Shown: in pieces, positions 44,934 through 52,239 of the stretch | Numbering within the stretch: position 1 is the first letter of the stretch | Layout: every line of letters begins with the position of its first letter | Source of the DNA: an uncultured Sphingomonadales bacterium | Lineage (GTDB): Bacteria > Pseudomonadota > Alphaproteobacteria > Sphingomonadales > Sphingomonadaceae | NCBI GenBank assembly: GCA_903839675.1 | Contig: CAIMDB010000022.1 | Span: 1 to 64,000 of the forward strand | DNA: 64,000 nucleotides | Reading direction: 5' to 3' | Made by a program: the position numbers and the translations under genes | Notes under the pieces: model-generated | What the model saw: the letters and a program-made list of their open reading frames with translations, nothing else | Databases searched by the model: none | What the model was told of the DNA's origin: nothing

Positions 44934-45815
44934 TCAATGATGATGGGGCAGGGTTGAGCGGAGCGGCGCTGCAATAGCCTCTACCAGCTCAGCTGCGTCG
45001 GATTTCACCTCCAGCCCCGCGACGATGATGGGAAGGGCCAGTTTCACTTCATGCGTAGGGCCTGGCAAGGCAAAGATTGTCGACCAGCCGAGCCGCGCAA
45101 TGGCAATTCGCACCGCATCTTTGACGTGACGCCCGTGGCCGCGTTTATACTGGGCGAGAATGGCCGTTTCTAGGTTGGGGTCCAGTCGCTCAAGCGCCTC
45201 GACCGTGTGGTCCTTGTCTTCGGCGCCGACACCGCCGGTGGTGATGATGATGCCGAACCCTTCGCCGGACATCCGCGCCACGATTCCGGCGATTTCGGCC
45301 TCGCTGTCGCCTGAAATGCCCCCAAATTCGACTTCAAATCCGGCGGCTTGCATCGCATCGCGGATTGCCGCGAAATTTGTGTCTTCAATTTCGCCTGCCA
45401 GCAACTCACTGCCCGTGCTGATAACTGCAACCCGGCGTGCGGCATAAGCGGAGATCTGGTTTTCCAGTTTTCGGGCATCCGCGAGGTAGCGGTCAACTTC
45501 AGCGCGCGGTGTTCCGATGACGCCCAAAATCCCCTCGGAATGCACGGTCGCCGTATCCGCTACCTCGACGCCGGGAATTTGGCGAATGGTGGCCAGCAGT
45601 TCCTCTTGCTTGCCGGTGACATCTTCCAGCTCAACCCGTGCCACGAGAATGTCGAGCACCACCAACTGCGGCCGGACGTCAGTGACAAAAACCTTGTCGC
45701 GCGGGAGCGAGAGCACATCTGCCACGGCGTCCGCCAGCTTAGGCAAATTCGCGTTGTCGAGGCTGATGCCGTGCAGCCAGACTTCGGTCTTTTCCAGCAG
45801 TTGAACCGATGTCAC
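44934..45815 (-). CDS. MoCF/CinA-type domain protein, module A
   Basis: 293 residues from a GTG that overlaps the stop of the LarA-like gene (GTGA). Residues 1-120 form a domain I do not recognise, with a KVFVTDVR motif at 41-48 and a VHSEGILGVIG stretch at 91-101. Residues about 127-285 match the molybdenum-cofactor/CinA N-domain fold (COG1058-like): VISTGSELLAGEIEDTN at 131-147 and TTGGVGAEDKDHT at 192-204. CinA N-domains bind or cleave ADP-ribose-type dinucleotides and MoeA/MogA domains handle molybdopterin, so a role in binding or loading the nickel-pincer nucleotide is plausible. The protein ends in HHH. The paralogue is at 50723-51622. Confidence 0.75.
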   Translation of the reverse strand: MTSVQLLEKTEVWLHGISLDNANLPKLADAVADVLSLPRDKVFVTDVRPQLVVLDILVARVELEDVTGKQEELLATIRQIPGVEVADTATVHSEGILGVIGTPRAEVDRYLADARKLENQISAYAARRVAVISTGSELLAGEIEDTNFAAIRDAMQAAGFEVEFGGISGDSEAEIAGIVARMSGEGFGIIITTGGVGAEDKDHTVEALERLDPNLETAILAQYKRGHGRHVKDAVRIAIARLGWSTIFALPGPTHEVKLALPIIVAGLEVKSDAAELVEAIAAPLRSTLPHHH

Positions 45816-47242
45816 GACGCCAGCCCGCGCTGGCGGAGCCACTTGGGCAAGAAGACGTTTTCCACCTTCTCCCGGACAGCCGGGGCGCGGGACATGAGAT
45901 GTTCGCCCAGTTTGCGGCTGACACGAAACGCGCCCGGTGTGCGGTCAAAAACGATCACATTCTCCGTGCCGCCGTCACGACAGGCTGCCGCAACGGCCTC
46001 GTCAATCGTGGGCCAGACGGGCGCCTTTGCGCGGTCAAAATGATAGTTGGATGGGTCGTTCAGCATCCAGCGGTTTACTGTGTCGCCAACCACATGCACT
46101 GGGTAATTGTCCCATAGGAAAGGCTGCGGCACGCCGCCTGCCATATAGTTGATAACGATGGCCTTGATTGCATTGTTTTTGCCCATGGTCAGCCCGGGTT
46201 CGGCACTGTCATGGCGCTCTGCGGCCAACAATGACAAATTGTCGAGATCCATGAAATCAACGTCGGCACACAGCATATTGTCGAACGCGATGCCGCCCGC
46301 ATAGCAGTAAACGCCGCAGCCATGATCATCGAACACAACAACGCAATCCTTGATCTCCCCTAGGATCTTCATCGCCATGGCATAGTTGCGCATAATCCCG
46401 GCGGCGAGGCGCTTGTCGAGCGCCTTCAGGTCATTATCCGCCTCCACGCTCACAACACCTTCCGATGTGGTGTCGAGCACCATCGTCGCGACATAGCGGT
46501 CCTGAATGAAGTCGCTTTCAAAGATGCAGCGTGAGACGATCTGCCCCGTGCGCGGCCCAAAACCAAAGTGATAGGCCGAGCGGGATTCGAGCCGCGCATA
46601 GGCCATACCAAATGGCTTCATCAGCCGGTCGAGCATGCGGTGGAGATAGCCTTCGCGCATTTCGGTGACATGGGTGTGGATGAAGTACGGCGCATCGAAC
46701 AGCTTCTTGGTGACGTACATATCACCAAGCTTGGTATCGACCTTTGTGCCTGCCCCCATTTGCGGGCATTCCTCAACATCGCCGAACCGTTCTTCCAGCC
46801 GGTAAATTTTCACCCAGTCCGGGTTTTCGATATGCCCCATCGACTCAGCGATCCGCAGCCGGACCTTGGCGCCACGCGTTTCCTTTATATGGGCTGCGAT
46901 GACTTCGAGCATCGTTACATAGGCTTCGCCGCACAACTGGAGCCCGTGCGGGTTGGCGATGAGATTGACCATGCGCCCGGCCTCAATCTTCGACCAGTCG
47001 ATGGCGTCGGCCTTCGCCTGAGCCTGACGGCGGACCTCATCGAGATTGGTCGGGCCGAGCAAGGCGTCTTCCGACCAGATCGTCTGCGGCAGATCGGGCA
47101 TGAGCGAGCGGATGGGCAGTGCCGTCATATTCGGCAGATCGGCTGCGCGCTTTTTGACGACGGTTCCCGGCTCCCGCTTATTCCAGGTGCGGTGGAAGGC
47201 TGGGGGACGCAACGCGTCTAGGAATGGTGAAAGAGTTCCCAT
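45812..47242 (-). CDS. Divergent LarA-superfamily protein, module A
   Basis: 476 residues, similar in length and layout to nickel-dependent lactate racemase but very divergent. In Lactiplantibacillus LarA the pincer cofactor is bound to Lys184 and nickel is ligated by His200, 16 residues later. Here Lys209 and His225 have exactly this spacing, inside RLMKPFGMAYARLESRSAYH, and both are conserved in the paralogue at 49307. His137 in SMGH may correspond to catalytic His108; His99 lies in a NPHG loop. The associated larB, larE, larC1 and nickel-transport genes support NPN dependence. It sits between a ferredoxin gene (2-base gap) and a MoCF-type gene (overlap), unlike known racemases. The reaction is unknown. 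Confidence 0.72.
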   Translation of the reverse strand: MGTLSPFLDALRPPAFHRTWNKREPGTVVKKRAADLPNMTALPIRSLMPDLPQTIWSEDALLGPTNLDEVRRQAQAKADAIDWSKIEAGRMVNLIANPHGLQLCGEAYVTMLEVIAAHIKETRGAKVRLRIAESMGHIENPDWVKIYRLEERFGDVEECPQMGAGTKVDTKLGDMYVTKKLFDAPYFIHTHVTEMREGYLHRMLDRLMKPFGMAYARLESRSAYHFGFGPRTGQIVSRCIFESDFIQDRYVATMVLDTTSEGVVSVEADNDLKALDKRLAAGIMRNYAMAMKILGEIKDCVVVFDDHGCGVYCYAGGIAFDNMLCADVDFMDLDNLSLLAAERHDSAEPGLTMGKNNAIKAIVINYMAGGVPQPFLWDNYPVHVVGDTVNRWMLNDPSNYHFDRAKAPVWPTIDEAVAAACRDGGTENVIVFDRTPGAFRVSRKLGEHLMSRAPAVREKVENVFLPKWLRQRGLAS

Positions 47243-47244
47243 GA

Positions 47245-47898
47245 TTAGCGCCTTTTCAGCTTTGCCATATCGCCAAATTCCTTATCCAGCGGATACTCCG
47301 GAAAGGCCTCTGCTATAAAATCTGGAAGTGTGCCATCGGGCTGGACGTGCTGCCAAAGTGTCGCGGACTCGCCATACCATTGAAACCCGTTCTTCGGGTT
47401 GCGGGCGGCGTCTCCATGTCCTGCGCAAGACAACAAATGGAGAATGGGCTGCATGCAGAGCTCCACACATCCTGTGCGGGCGCCTGTCATCAACGACACA
47501 GCTTCAGGAGAATGGGCGCCACTGATGATTGCTGTCGCGATCTCTCCCGCCTTTGTGTCAGTGCACACGCAAATCTGCATGTTCCGGCCATAGCCCGCCT
47601 TGCGGCAGAGCGCCTTGACGGCGTCCTCGTCGACTTGAGGGAGGGTGAAGCCCACGTCAAAGGGCTCGTCCAGTTCGACCATCTCGATAGCGTCATCGGG
47701 GCAAATCTCAACGCAGGCCTGAGCGTTATAGCACGCCTCGGGCTCCAGAATGGCAATGTTGCGGCCCTTGCCGGGTTCACTCTCCAGCCGAGGCCGCATC
47801 CCGATCGCAACCGTCGGGCAAACCTGTTCGCATAAGCGACACCCGGTGCATTTTTCGGGAATGATCTGGGCCACCATGCGGACGCGCTTTGGCAACAT
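47245..47898 (-). CDS. Ferredoxin with fused BFD-like [2Fe-2S] domain, module A
   Basis: 217 residues. The N-terminal bacterial-ferredoxin part has one complete [4Fe-4S] motif (Cys17, 20, 23, 27) and a second in which the second cysteine is Ala59 (Cys56, 62, 66 remain), so the second cluster may be a [3Fe-4S] or be absent. A C-terminal domain carries Cys110-x-Cys112 and, 31 residues later, Cys144-x3-Cys148, resembling the BFD-type [2Fe-2S] domain. About 65 further residues are unassigned. It is the first gene of the minus-strand module, followed 2 bases later by the LarA-like gene, and its promoter holds the TetR-type palindrome. Confidence 0.85.
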   Translation of the reverse strand: MLPKRVRMVAQIIPEKCTGCRLCEQVCPTVAIGMRPRLESEPGKGRNIAILEPEACYNAQACVEICPDDAIEMVELDEPFDVGFTLPQVDEDAVKALCRKAGYGRNMQICVCTDTKAGEIATAIISGAHSPEAVSLMTGARTGCVELCMQPILHLLSCAGHGDAARNPKNGFQWYGESATLWQHVQPDGTLPDFIAEAFPEYPLDKEFGDMAKLKRR

Positions 47899-47956
47899 AC
47901 TCTCCTATGGGTCTCTGCCGTCCCTTCTGGATATGGGCAGAATCGTCTAAACATGT

Positions 47957-47973
47957 TTACTGTTTGACAGTAA
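47957..47973. promoter_or_regulatory. Palindromic operator between the two NPN modules
   Basis: TTACTGT (47957-47963) and ACAGTAA (47967-47973) are perfect inverted arms around TTG. The site lies 58 bases from the minus-strand ferredoxin start and 43 bases before the TetR GTG, so one bound TetR dimer could control both operons. Confidence 0.65.
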
Positions 47974-48016
47974 GTTTGTAGACCTCTCCGGGCAAGAAGA
48001 TTCGAGGGGAGGTCGC

Positions 48017-48682
48017 GTGGCTGCTGCCGCTGTCCTAACGCGCACACAAGAAGAGCGGACCGAAGCGGCCAAGGAGCGCATCCGCGATGCGGCTCTGACC
48101 CTATTTGGCGACAATGGGTATGAGGCGACGACACTGGCGGCCATCAGCCTGAAGGCCGGCTTTAGTCGGACGCTTGCCCAGTATCACTATCCCGACAAAG
48201 CCGACCTTGCGCTTGAGTTGCTGGACGAACGCATCCGACGCGACAATCACCTCGATCTGCTGGCCTGCTCTCTGGAGACATCGCCAGAAGTCGCATGGGC
48301 GCGCCTGATCCGCCATCTCGACGCGGTGAGCGCCTATTACGGAAATTTGCATGCCGCAGGGGAGCACAGCATCATCGTGCGCGGTGAGATGGCCTTGCAT
48401 GCGGCGGCCCTGATGGGCGCCGATGCCGCTTTGACGGCACGCACGCATGATCTCACCATAGATCTTATCGACCGAATTGAACGGATTTTTGAAATCTGCC
48501 GCAGGGGTGGTCTGATCTCCGCAGGGTCAGACCCGCATGCCCTGGCCATTCTCCATGTGCATTCAATTTGGGGGCTCGCGCTGGCGCTGTTTGCCAATCC
48601 CAAAGCGACAAAGTCCATCGGGGCGGCATTTGATCAGATACGTATTTTGCTGGTCGCGCTGCGCGTTCCGGCAAAGGTGTGA
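48017..48682 (+). CDS. TetR-family regulator of the NPN locus
   Basis: 221 residues, GTG start after GGGAGG. The N-terminal helix-turn-helix runs through TLAAISLKAGFSRTLAQYHY at about residues 38-57, with the usual DAALTLFGDNGYEAT lead-in; the remainder is a helical ligand-binding domain. It is first in the plus-strand operon, 13 bases before the ferredoxin gene, and divergent from module A, so it probably controls itself and both modules. The inducer is unknown; acyl-CoAs are common for such regulators. Confidence 0.87.
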   Translation: MAAAAVLTRTQEERTEAAKERIRDAALTLFGDNGYEATTLAAISLKAGFSRTLAQYHYPDKADLALELLDERIRRDNHLDLLACSLETSPEVAWARLIRHLDAVSAYYGNLHAAGEHSIIVRGEMALHAAALMGADAALTARTHDLTIDLIDRIERIFEICRRGGLISAGSDPHALAILHVHSIWGLALALFANPKATKSIGAAFDQIRILLVALRVPAKV

Positions 48683-48695
48683 AGGAGGGCAGGAC

Positions 48696-49307
48696 ATGGC
48701 CACAGTAAAGTTCGTTGCGGATTATGAGGTCGAGCCCTGTATCGGCTGCAAGCTGTGCGACATTGTTTGCCCCAGTGGCGCCATCCGGATGGAAGCGCGC
48801 AAGCCGATTATCGATGATGCCCTGTGCATTGGCTGCGGCCGCTGCGTAGACCGCTGCCCAGAAGACATCATGTGGATGAAAGAGCGGGAGGTGCCTCTGG
48901 CCGTCACCGTGCTTCCTGAAGAGGTGGATCAGGCCGCGGTCGCAGCGCTGCTTGAAAAGGCTGGAATTGAAGCAAGCGTATCCATTTGCGTGTGCACCTT
49001 AACCCCCGGATCTGAAATTGCGGGCGCCATAGTGAAGGGCGCAAAGAATCTCGAAGAAGTCTGCGCCATGACGGGCATGCGGTCTGGATGTGGCATCTAT
49101 TGCGTCGCTCCTGCACTCCGCCTCTTGGAAGCTGCAGGCTGCGATATGACGCCGCCGGGCCAGCATCGTTGGTATCCCTCAACGCTGTCGCTTTATGATC
49201 TCAGCGACGAGGTCTGCGCGAAATATCCGGACGCCTTTATCGCGGAAGACCGGGCCCTTTTCGATCCTGACCAAAAATATGGCCCGCTGCATAAGGAGAA
49301 CGTGTGA
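48696..49307 (+). CDS. Ferredoxin with fused BFD-like [2Fe-2S] domain, module B
   Basis: 203 residues from MATVKFVADY, after GAAGGAGG; a longer frame running back into the TetR gene is rejected. Two complete [4Fe-4S] motifs are present (Cys15, 18, 21, 25 and Cys44, 47, 50, 54). The BFD-like domain has Cys98-x-Cys100 and Cys132-x3-Cys136 with the same 31-residue gap as the module A protein. It overlaps the LarA-like gene by one base (TGATG). Likely role is electron delivery to or from its LarA-like neighbour; this is inference from context. Confidence 0.87.
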   Translation: MATVKFVADYEVEPCIGCKLCDIVCPSGAIRMEARKPIIDDALCIGCGRCVDRCPEDIMWMKEREVPLAVTVLPEEVDQAAVAALLEKAGIEASVSICVCTLTPGSEIAGAIVKGAKNLEEVCAMTGMRSGCGIYCVAPALRLLEAAGCDMTPPGQHRWYPSTLSLYDLSDEVCAKYPDAFIAEDRALFDPDQKYGPLHKENV

Positions 49308-50719
49308 TGAATGCTCTAACGGCGCTCAAGCCACCCGCTTTCATGCATTCCGATTATGGCCCTGCGCTCCAGCCGCATGTCGCCGAAACGCTTGACGATA
49401 TGGTATCGGTGCCGCTGACCGATTTCTTCCCCGATTTTGCCCCTGCGATCACGTCAGGGGACCCGGCACTGCTGGAGGCAGATCTGGAACGTGTCCGTGC
49501 GGAGACGCGGGCCTCTTTGGCGTCGGTCGACATGTCGGGCATTTCGGCAGACGATAGCGTCAACATCTTAGCCTCTGAACATGGCTTTGGCCTGATGGGC
49601 GGCTGGCCCTATGCGGAGATGATCAAGACCATCCGTGAAGTCGTGATGGAAAGGACCGGATGCCGCAAAATTCATCTGCGCCTCGCCATTTATCGCGGCT
49701 TTCGTGAAGCGGACGAAGTGGCCGAGCATTTCGGCTTTAACGAGGTTTTCGAAGGTCGCGTAAAGGGGCTGGGGCCGTTTGATCAGGGGGTCGAGGTCGA
49801 TACAGCGGTCGGGCCCATGTACCTGATCAAGCGTGCATTTGATTCCGCAAAATTCATTCATGCTTATTATGATGATCCGCGAGAAATGTACTTTAACAGA
49901 CTGCTTTATAAGTCTTTTAAGTCATTTTGCATGTCTTACGCGCGGTATGAAACCCGCTCTGTCTACCATAGCATGTTTGGCAATCGGAGCGGCAGCGTGA
50001 TCCCGCGTGCGCTGTTTGACTCGGAATTTATCCAGCAGCGCTACACGTTCAGCTCTGTCTTGCGGACAACGCCCATGGGCGTGATCGGTGTGGATGCCAC
50101 GACAGATCTTTATGCGATCGACCGACGCATCACAAAGGGCCATCTGGAGACATATGGCCGGATGCAGCGGCTGTTTGCAGAAATTAAAGATTGCGTCGCG
50201 ATTTGGGATGGCGGGCGCTGGGGCTATTATTTGCACGGCGGCGGGCTGATTTTCGGCACGTTGTTGACCAATCATTCTGATGCCTTCGACCTCGATCAGC
50301 CGGTGGTCGCGGGGTTCATGCAATCGCCGACCGCTCCGGTGAACTTCTCCCGGAATAAGAGCCTGCGCGGTGTCGTCGTCAATCAGGCTTGGGTTGGGGC
50401 CGGCATTCCTTATGTGACGATGCCGTTCACATCCCCCATGTACATCGTCGGCGAAGAGCAGGCGAAGATGTGGCGGGAAGACCCGACCAATCCGCTGCTC
50501 ATGGACCGCGCCAAGGTGGTCGACAGTCTGGAACAAGGCATCACCATGGCGTGCGAAAAGGGCCAGACCGACAAGCTCATCGTGTTTGACGGCAGCTATG
50601 GGCATTTGACGTGCAGCCAGTCCATGGCCGACCTGTTGAAGGAACGCGCGCCTGCGGTTGACAAGCTGGTGGCGGAAGAACTCTTGCCCAAATGGCTGGC
50701 GCAGCGCGGGCTGTCCTGA
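49307..50719 (+). CDS. Divergent LarA-superfamily protein, module B
   Basis: 470 residues, clearly paralogous to the module A protein: both begin with an L(R/K)PPAF element and end KWL-x-QRGL. The proposed cofactor Lys205 and nickel ligand His221 keep the 16-residue spacing of LarA Lys184/His200. The position of module A His137 is occupied by a RGFR segment here, so a catalytic histidine seems to be missing, and the two paralogues may have different jobs or form a heteromer. His92 is in an EHG loop and His185 matches His189 of module A. ATG after AAGGAG. The MoCF-type gene follows 3 bases after the stop. Confidence 0.72.
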   Translation: MNALTALKPPAFMHSDYGPALQPHVAETLDDMVSVPLTDFFPDFAPAITSGDPALLEADLERVRAETRASLASVDMSGISADDSVNILASEHGFGLMGGWPYAEMIKTIREVVMERTGCRKIHLRLAIYRGFREADEVAEHFGFNEVFEGRVKGLGPFDQGVEVDTAVGPMYLIKRAFDSAKFIHAYYDDPREMYFNRLLYKSFKSFCMSYARYETRSVYHSMFGNRSGSVIPRALFDSEFIQQRYTFSSVLRTTPMGVIGVDATTDLYAIDRRITKGHLETYGRMQRLFAEIKDCVAIWDGGRWGYYLHGGGLIFGTLLTNHSDAFDLDQPVVAGFMQSPTAPVNFSRNKSLRGVVVNQAWVGAGIPYVTMPFTSPMYIVGEEQAKMWREDPTNPLLMDRAKVVDSLEQGITMACEKGQTDKLIVFDGSYGHLTCSQSMADLLKERAPAVDKLVAEELLPKWLAQRGLS

Positions 50720-50722
50720 TCC

Positions 50723-51622
50723 GTGTCGACCGACCTTGATCTTCTGTCCAAGACCGAATTGTGGGTTGAGGACATTGTCCTCAGCGATGTCGATCTGACG
50801 CAACTCTCTGTATGTGCGGGTGGCGTATTGGATCTCGGCGCCGAGGATATCTTCGTCACCGACGTTCGGGACCGGCGTGTGGTCTTCGACGTGGTGTCGC
50901 CAAAGGTCAGCCTAGATGCCATCGCCGGAAAGGAAGACGCCTTGTTGTCGGCACTGGCGGCATTCCCGGGCGTGTCGCTTGGGCAGCGGGCGTCGGTGCA
51001 TAGCCACGGCGTGCTGGGCGTCATCGGCGCGCCTGCCGAACAGGCGGCCGACATCATTGCCAATGCCGCAAAGCTGGAGGCGAACCTTCAGGCCTATGTC
51101 TCTCGGCTTGTCGTTGTTCTGTCGACCGGTGGTGAAGTCGCCCGCGGGGAGATCGAAGACACAAATTACGACGCGGTCAAATCCGTGCTCGGCAAGCAAA
51201 ACTATTTCATCGAGCATGCGGGCGTCGTTGAAGATGATGAAGCGTTGATCGCTGCGCGCCTCGGGCATTTGCTGGGCGAAGGCTATGGCCTCATCATCAC
51301 AACGGGCGGTATCGGGGCCGAAGACAAGGACAAGACGATTGAGGCGATGCAGCGCGTTGCGCCGGATTTGTCGACGGCTGTGCTTGCCCAATATAAAGTT
51401 GGCCATGGGCGCCATGTGAAGCCGCATGTGCGCGTTGCGTGTGGCCGTGTGGGTGAGACCTTATTGGTCGCCTTACCGGGGCCAACGCGCGAGGTGTTGG
51501 CGGCGTTGCCTGTGTTGGCGCAGGCGATGGACCGAGGTTTACCACCTTCTGTGATTGCCGAAGAAATTGCGGCCCCGATCCGCGCGCTTTGGCATGCGCA
51601 CAAATTGGCGCACAGCCATTGA
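50723..51622 (+). CDS. MoCF/CinA-type domain protein, module B
   Basis: 299 residues, GTG start, homologous over its full length to the product of 44934-45815: DIFVTDVR and VHSHGVLGVIG in the unassigned N-terminal domain, then VVLSTGGEVARGEIEDTN and TTGGIGAEDKDKT in the MoCF-like domain. The C terminus is histidine-rich (WHAHKLAHSH), as is that of the paralogue, which could help hold nickel. The stop shares a base with the ATG of the nickel permease gene. Direct pairing with each LarA-like gene suggests a dedicated partner subunit or cofactor chaperone. Confidence 0.75.
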   Translation: MSTDLDLLSKTELWVEDIVLSDVDLTQLSVCAGGVLDLGAEDIFVTDVRDRRVVFDVVSPKVSLDAIAGKEDALLSALAAFPGVSLGQRASVHSHGVLGVIGAPAEQAADIIANAAKLEANLQAYVSRLVVVLSTGGEVARGEIEDTNYDAVKSVLGKQNYFIEHAGVVEDDEALIAARLGHLLGEGYGLIITTGGIGAEDKDKTIEAMQRVAPDLSTAVLAQYKVGHGRHVKPHVRVACGRVGETLLVALPGPTREVLAALPVLAQAMDRGLPPSVIAEEIAAPIRALWHAHKLAHSH

Positions 51623-52239
51623 TGGTGACCTTTGGCTTTCTCTCGGTGCTGGCAACTGGTTTGTTCATGGGGATGCTGCATGCATTTGACCCGGACCATG
51701 TGTTGACTATCTCATCGCTTGGGTCGCGTCCGGATGCACGGCAGGCGACAAGGCGTTATGCCTTGTCCTGGGGTGTTGGGCATGGCGGTATCTTGGTTAT
51801 TGCAGCCCTTTTTCTGCTTCTGTTTCATTTTCACGTGCCGGAGACTTTGCCGAAAGGGGCGGAGCGGCTTGTTGGTGTGATCATGATCGCAGCGGGAGGA
51901 AGCCTCGCCCACGCGCTGTGGCGCAACCGGAAAAGCGGAAGTGCGACCTCCCACATTCGGGAAAAGGCGCCGTTTCTCATCGGCATGGTGCATGGCACCG
52001 CAGGTAGCGCCGCCATATTTGCCTTGTTGCCGATTGGGTTGCTCTCTCCCGTTGCGGGCATCGTTTACGTGCTGGTGTTCTCCCTCGGGGTGCTTATCGG
52101 CATGATGGGCTTTGGATATGGATTTGATCGCGCGGCGCAGATTATATCTGAGCGAGCCCAGTCTTTTGACAGGCCGCTGCGCGGCAGTTTAGCCGTGCTT
52201 GCCATTTCGGTGGGCAGCTATTGGCTGATGGGCGCCTGA
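51622..52239 (+). CDS. UreH/NicO-type nickel permease
   Basis: 205 residues with about six transmembrane segments. The HAFDPDHV motif near residue 19 fits the H-x4-D-H metal signature of nickel/cobalt permeases, and GMVHGTAGSAA near residue 120 is characteristic of the UreH branch. It overlaps by one base both the MoCF-type gene upstream and the NadD-like gene downstream. It would supply Ni(II) for the pincer cofactor, strengthening the metal assignment of the locus. Confidence 0.85.
   Translation: MVTFGFLSVLATGLFMGMLHAFDPDHVLTISSLGSRPDARQATRRYALSWGVGHGGILVIAALFLLLFHFHVPETLPKGAERLVGVIMIAAGGSLAHALWRNRKSGSATSHIREKAPFLIGMVHGTAGSAAIFALLPIGLLSPVAGIVYVLVFSLGVLIGMMGFGYGFDRAAQIISERAQSFDRPLRGSLAVLAISVGSYWLMGA

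Noticed and set aside
44934-45815. Molybdenum cofactor biosynthesis protein or CinA competence protein
   Set aside because: No other moa/moe genes or CinA C-terminal amidase domain are present, and the N-terminal domain differs from both families; context is entirely lar.
47245-49307. Formate-dehydrogenase or hydrogenase accessory role of the ferredoxins
   Set aside because: No formate dehydrogenase, hydrogenase or urease genes are in the window; the ferredoxins directly abut LarA-like genes.
50812-51003. Short alternative frames in the MoCF-type gene as a possible frameshift
   Set aside because: The main frame aligns with its paralogue along the full length, so no frameshift is needed.
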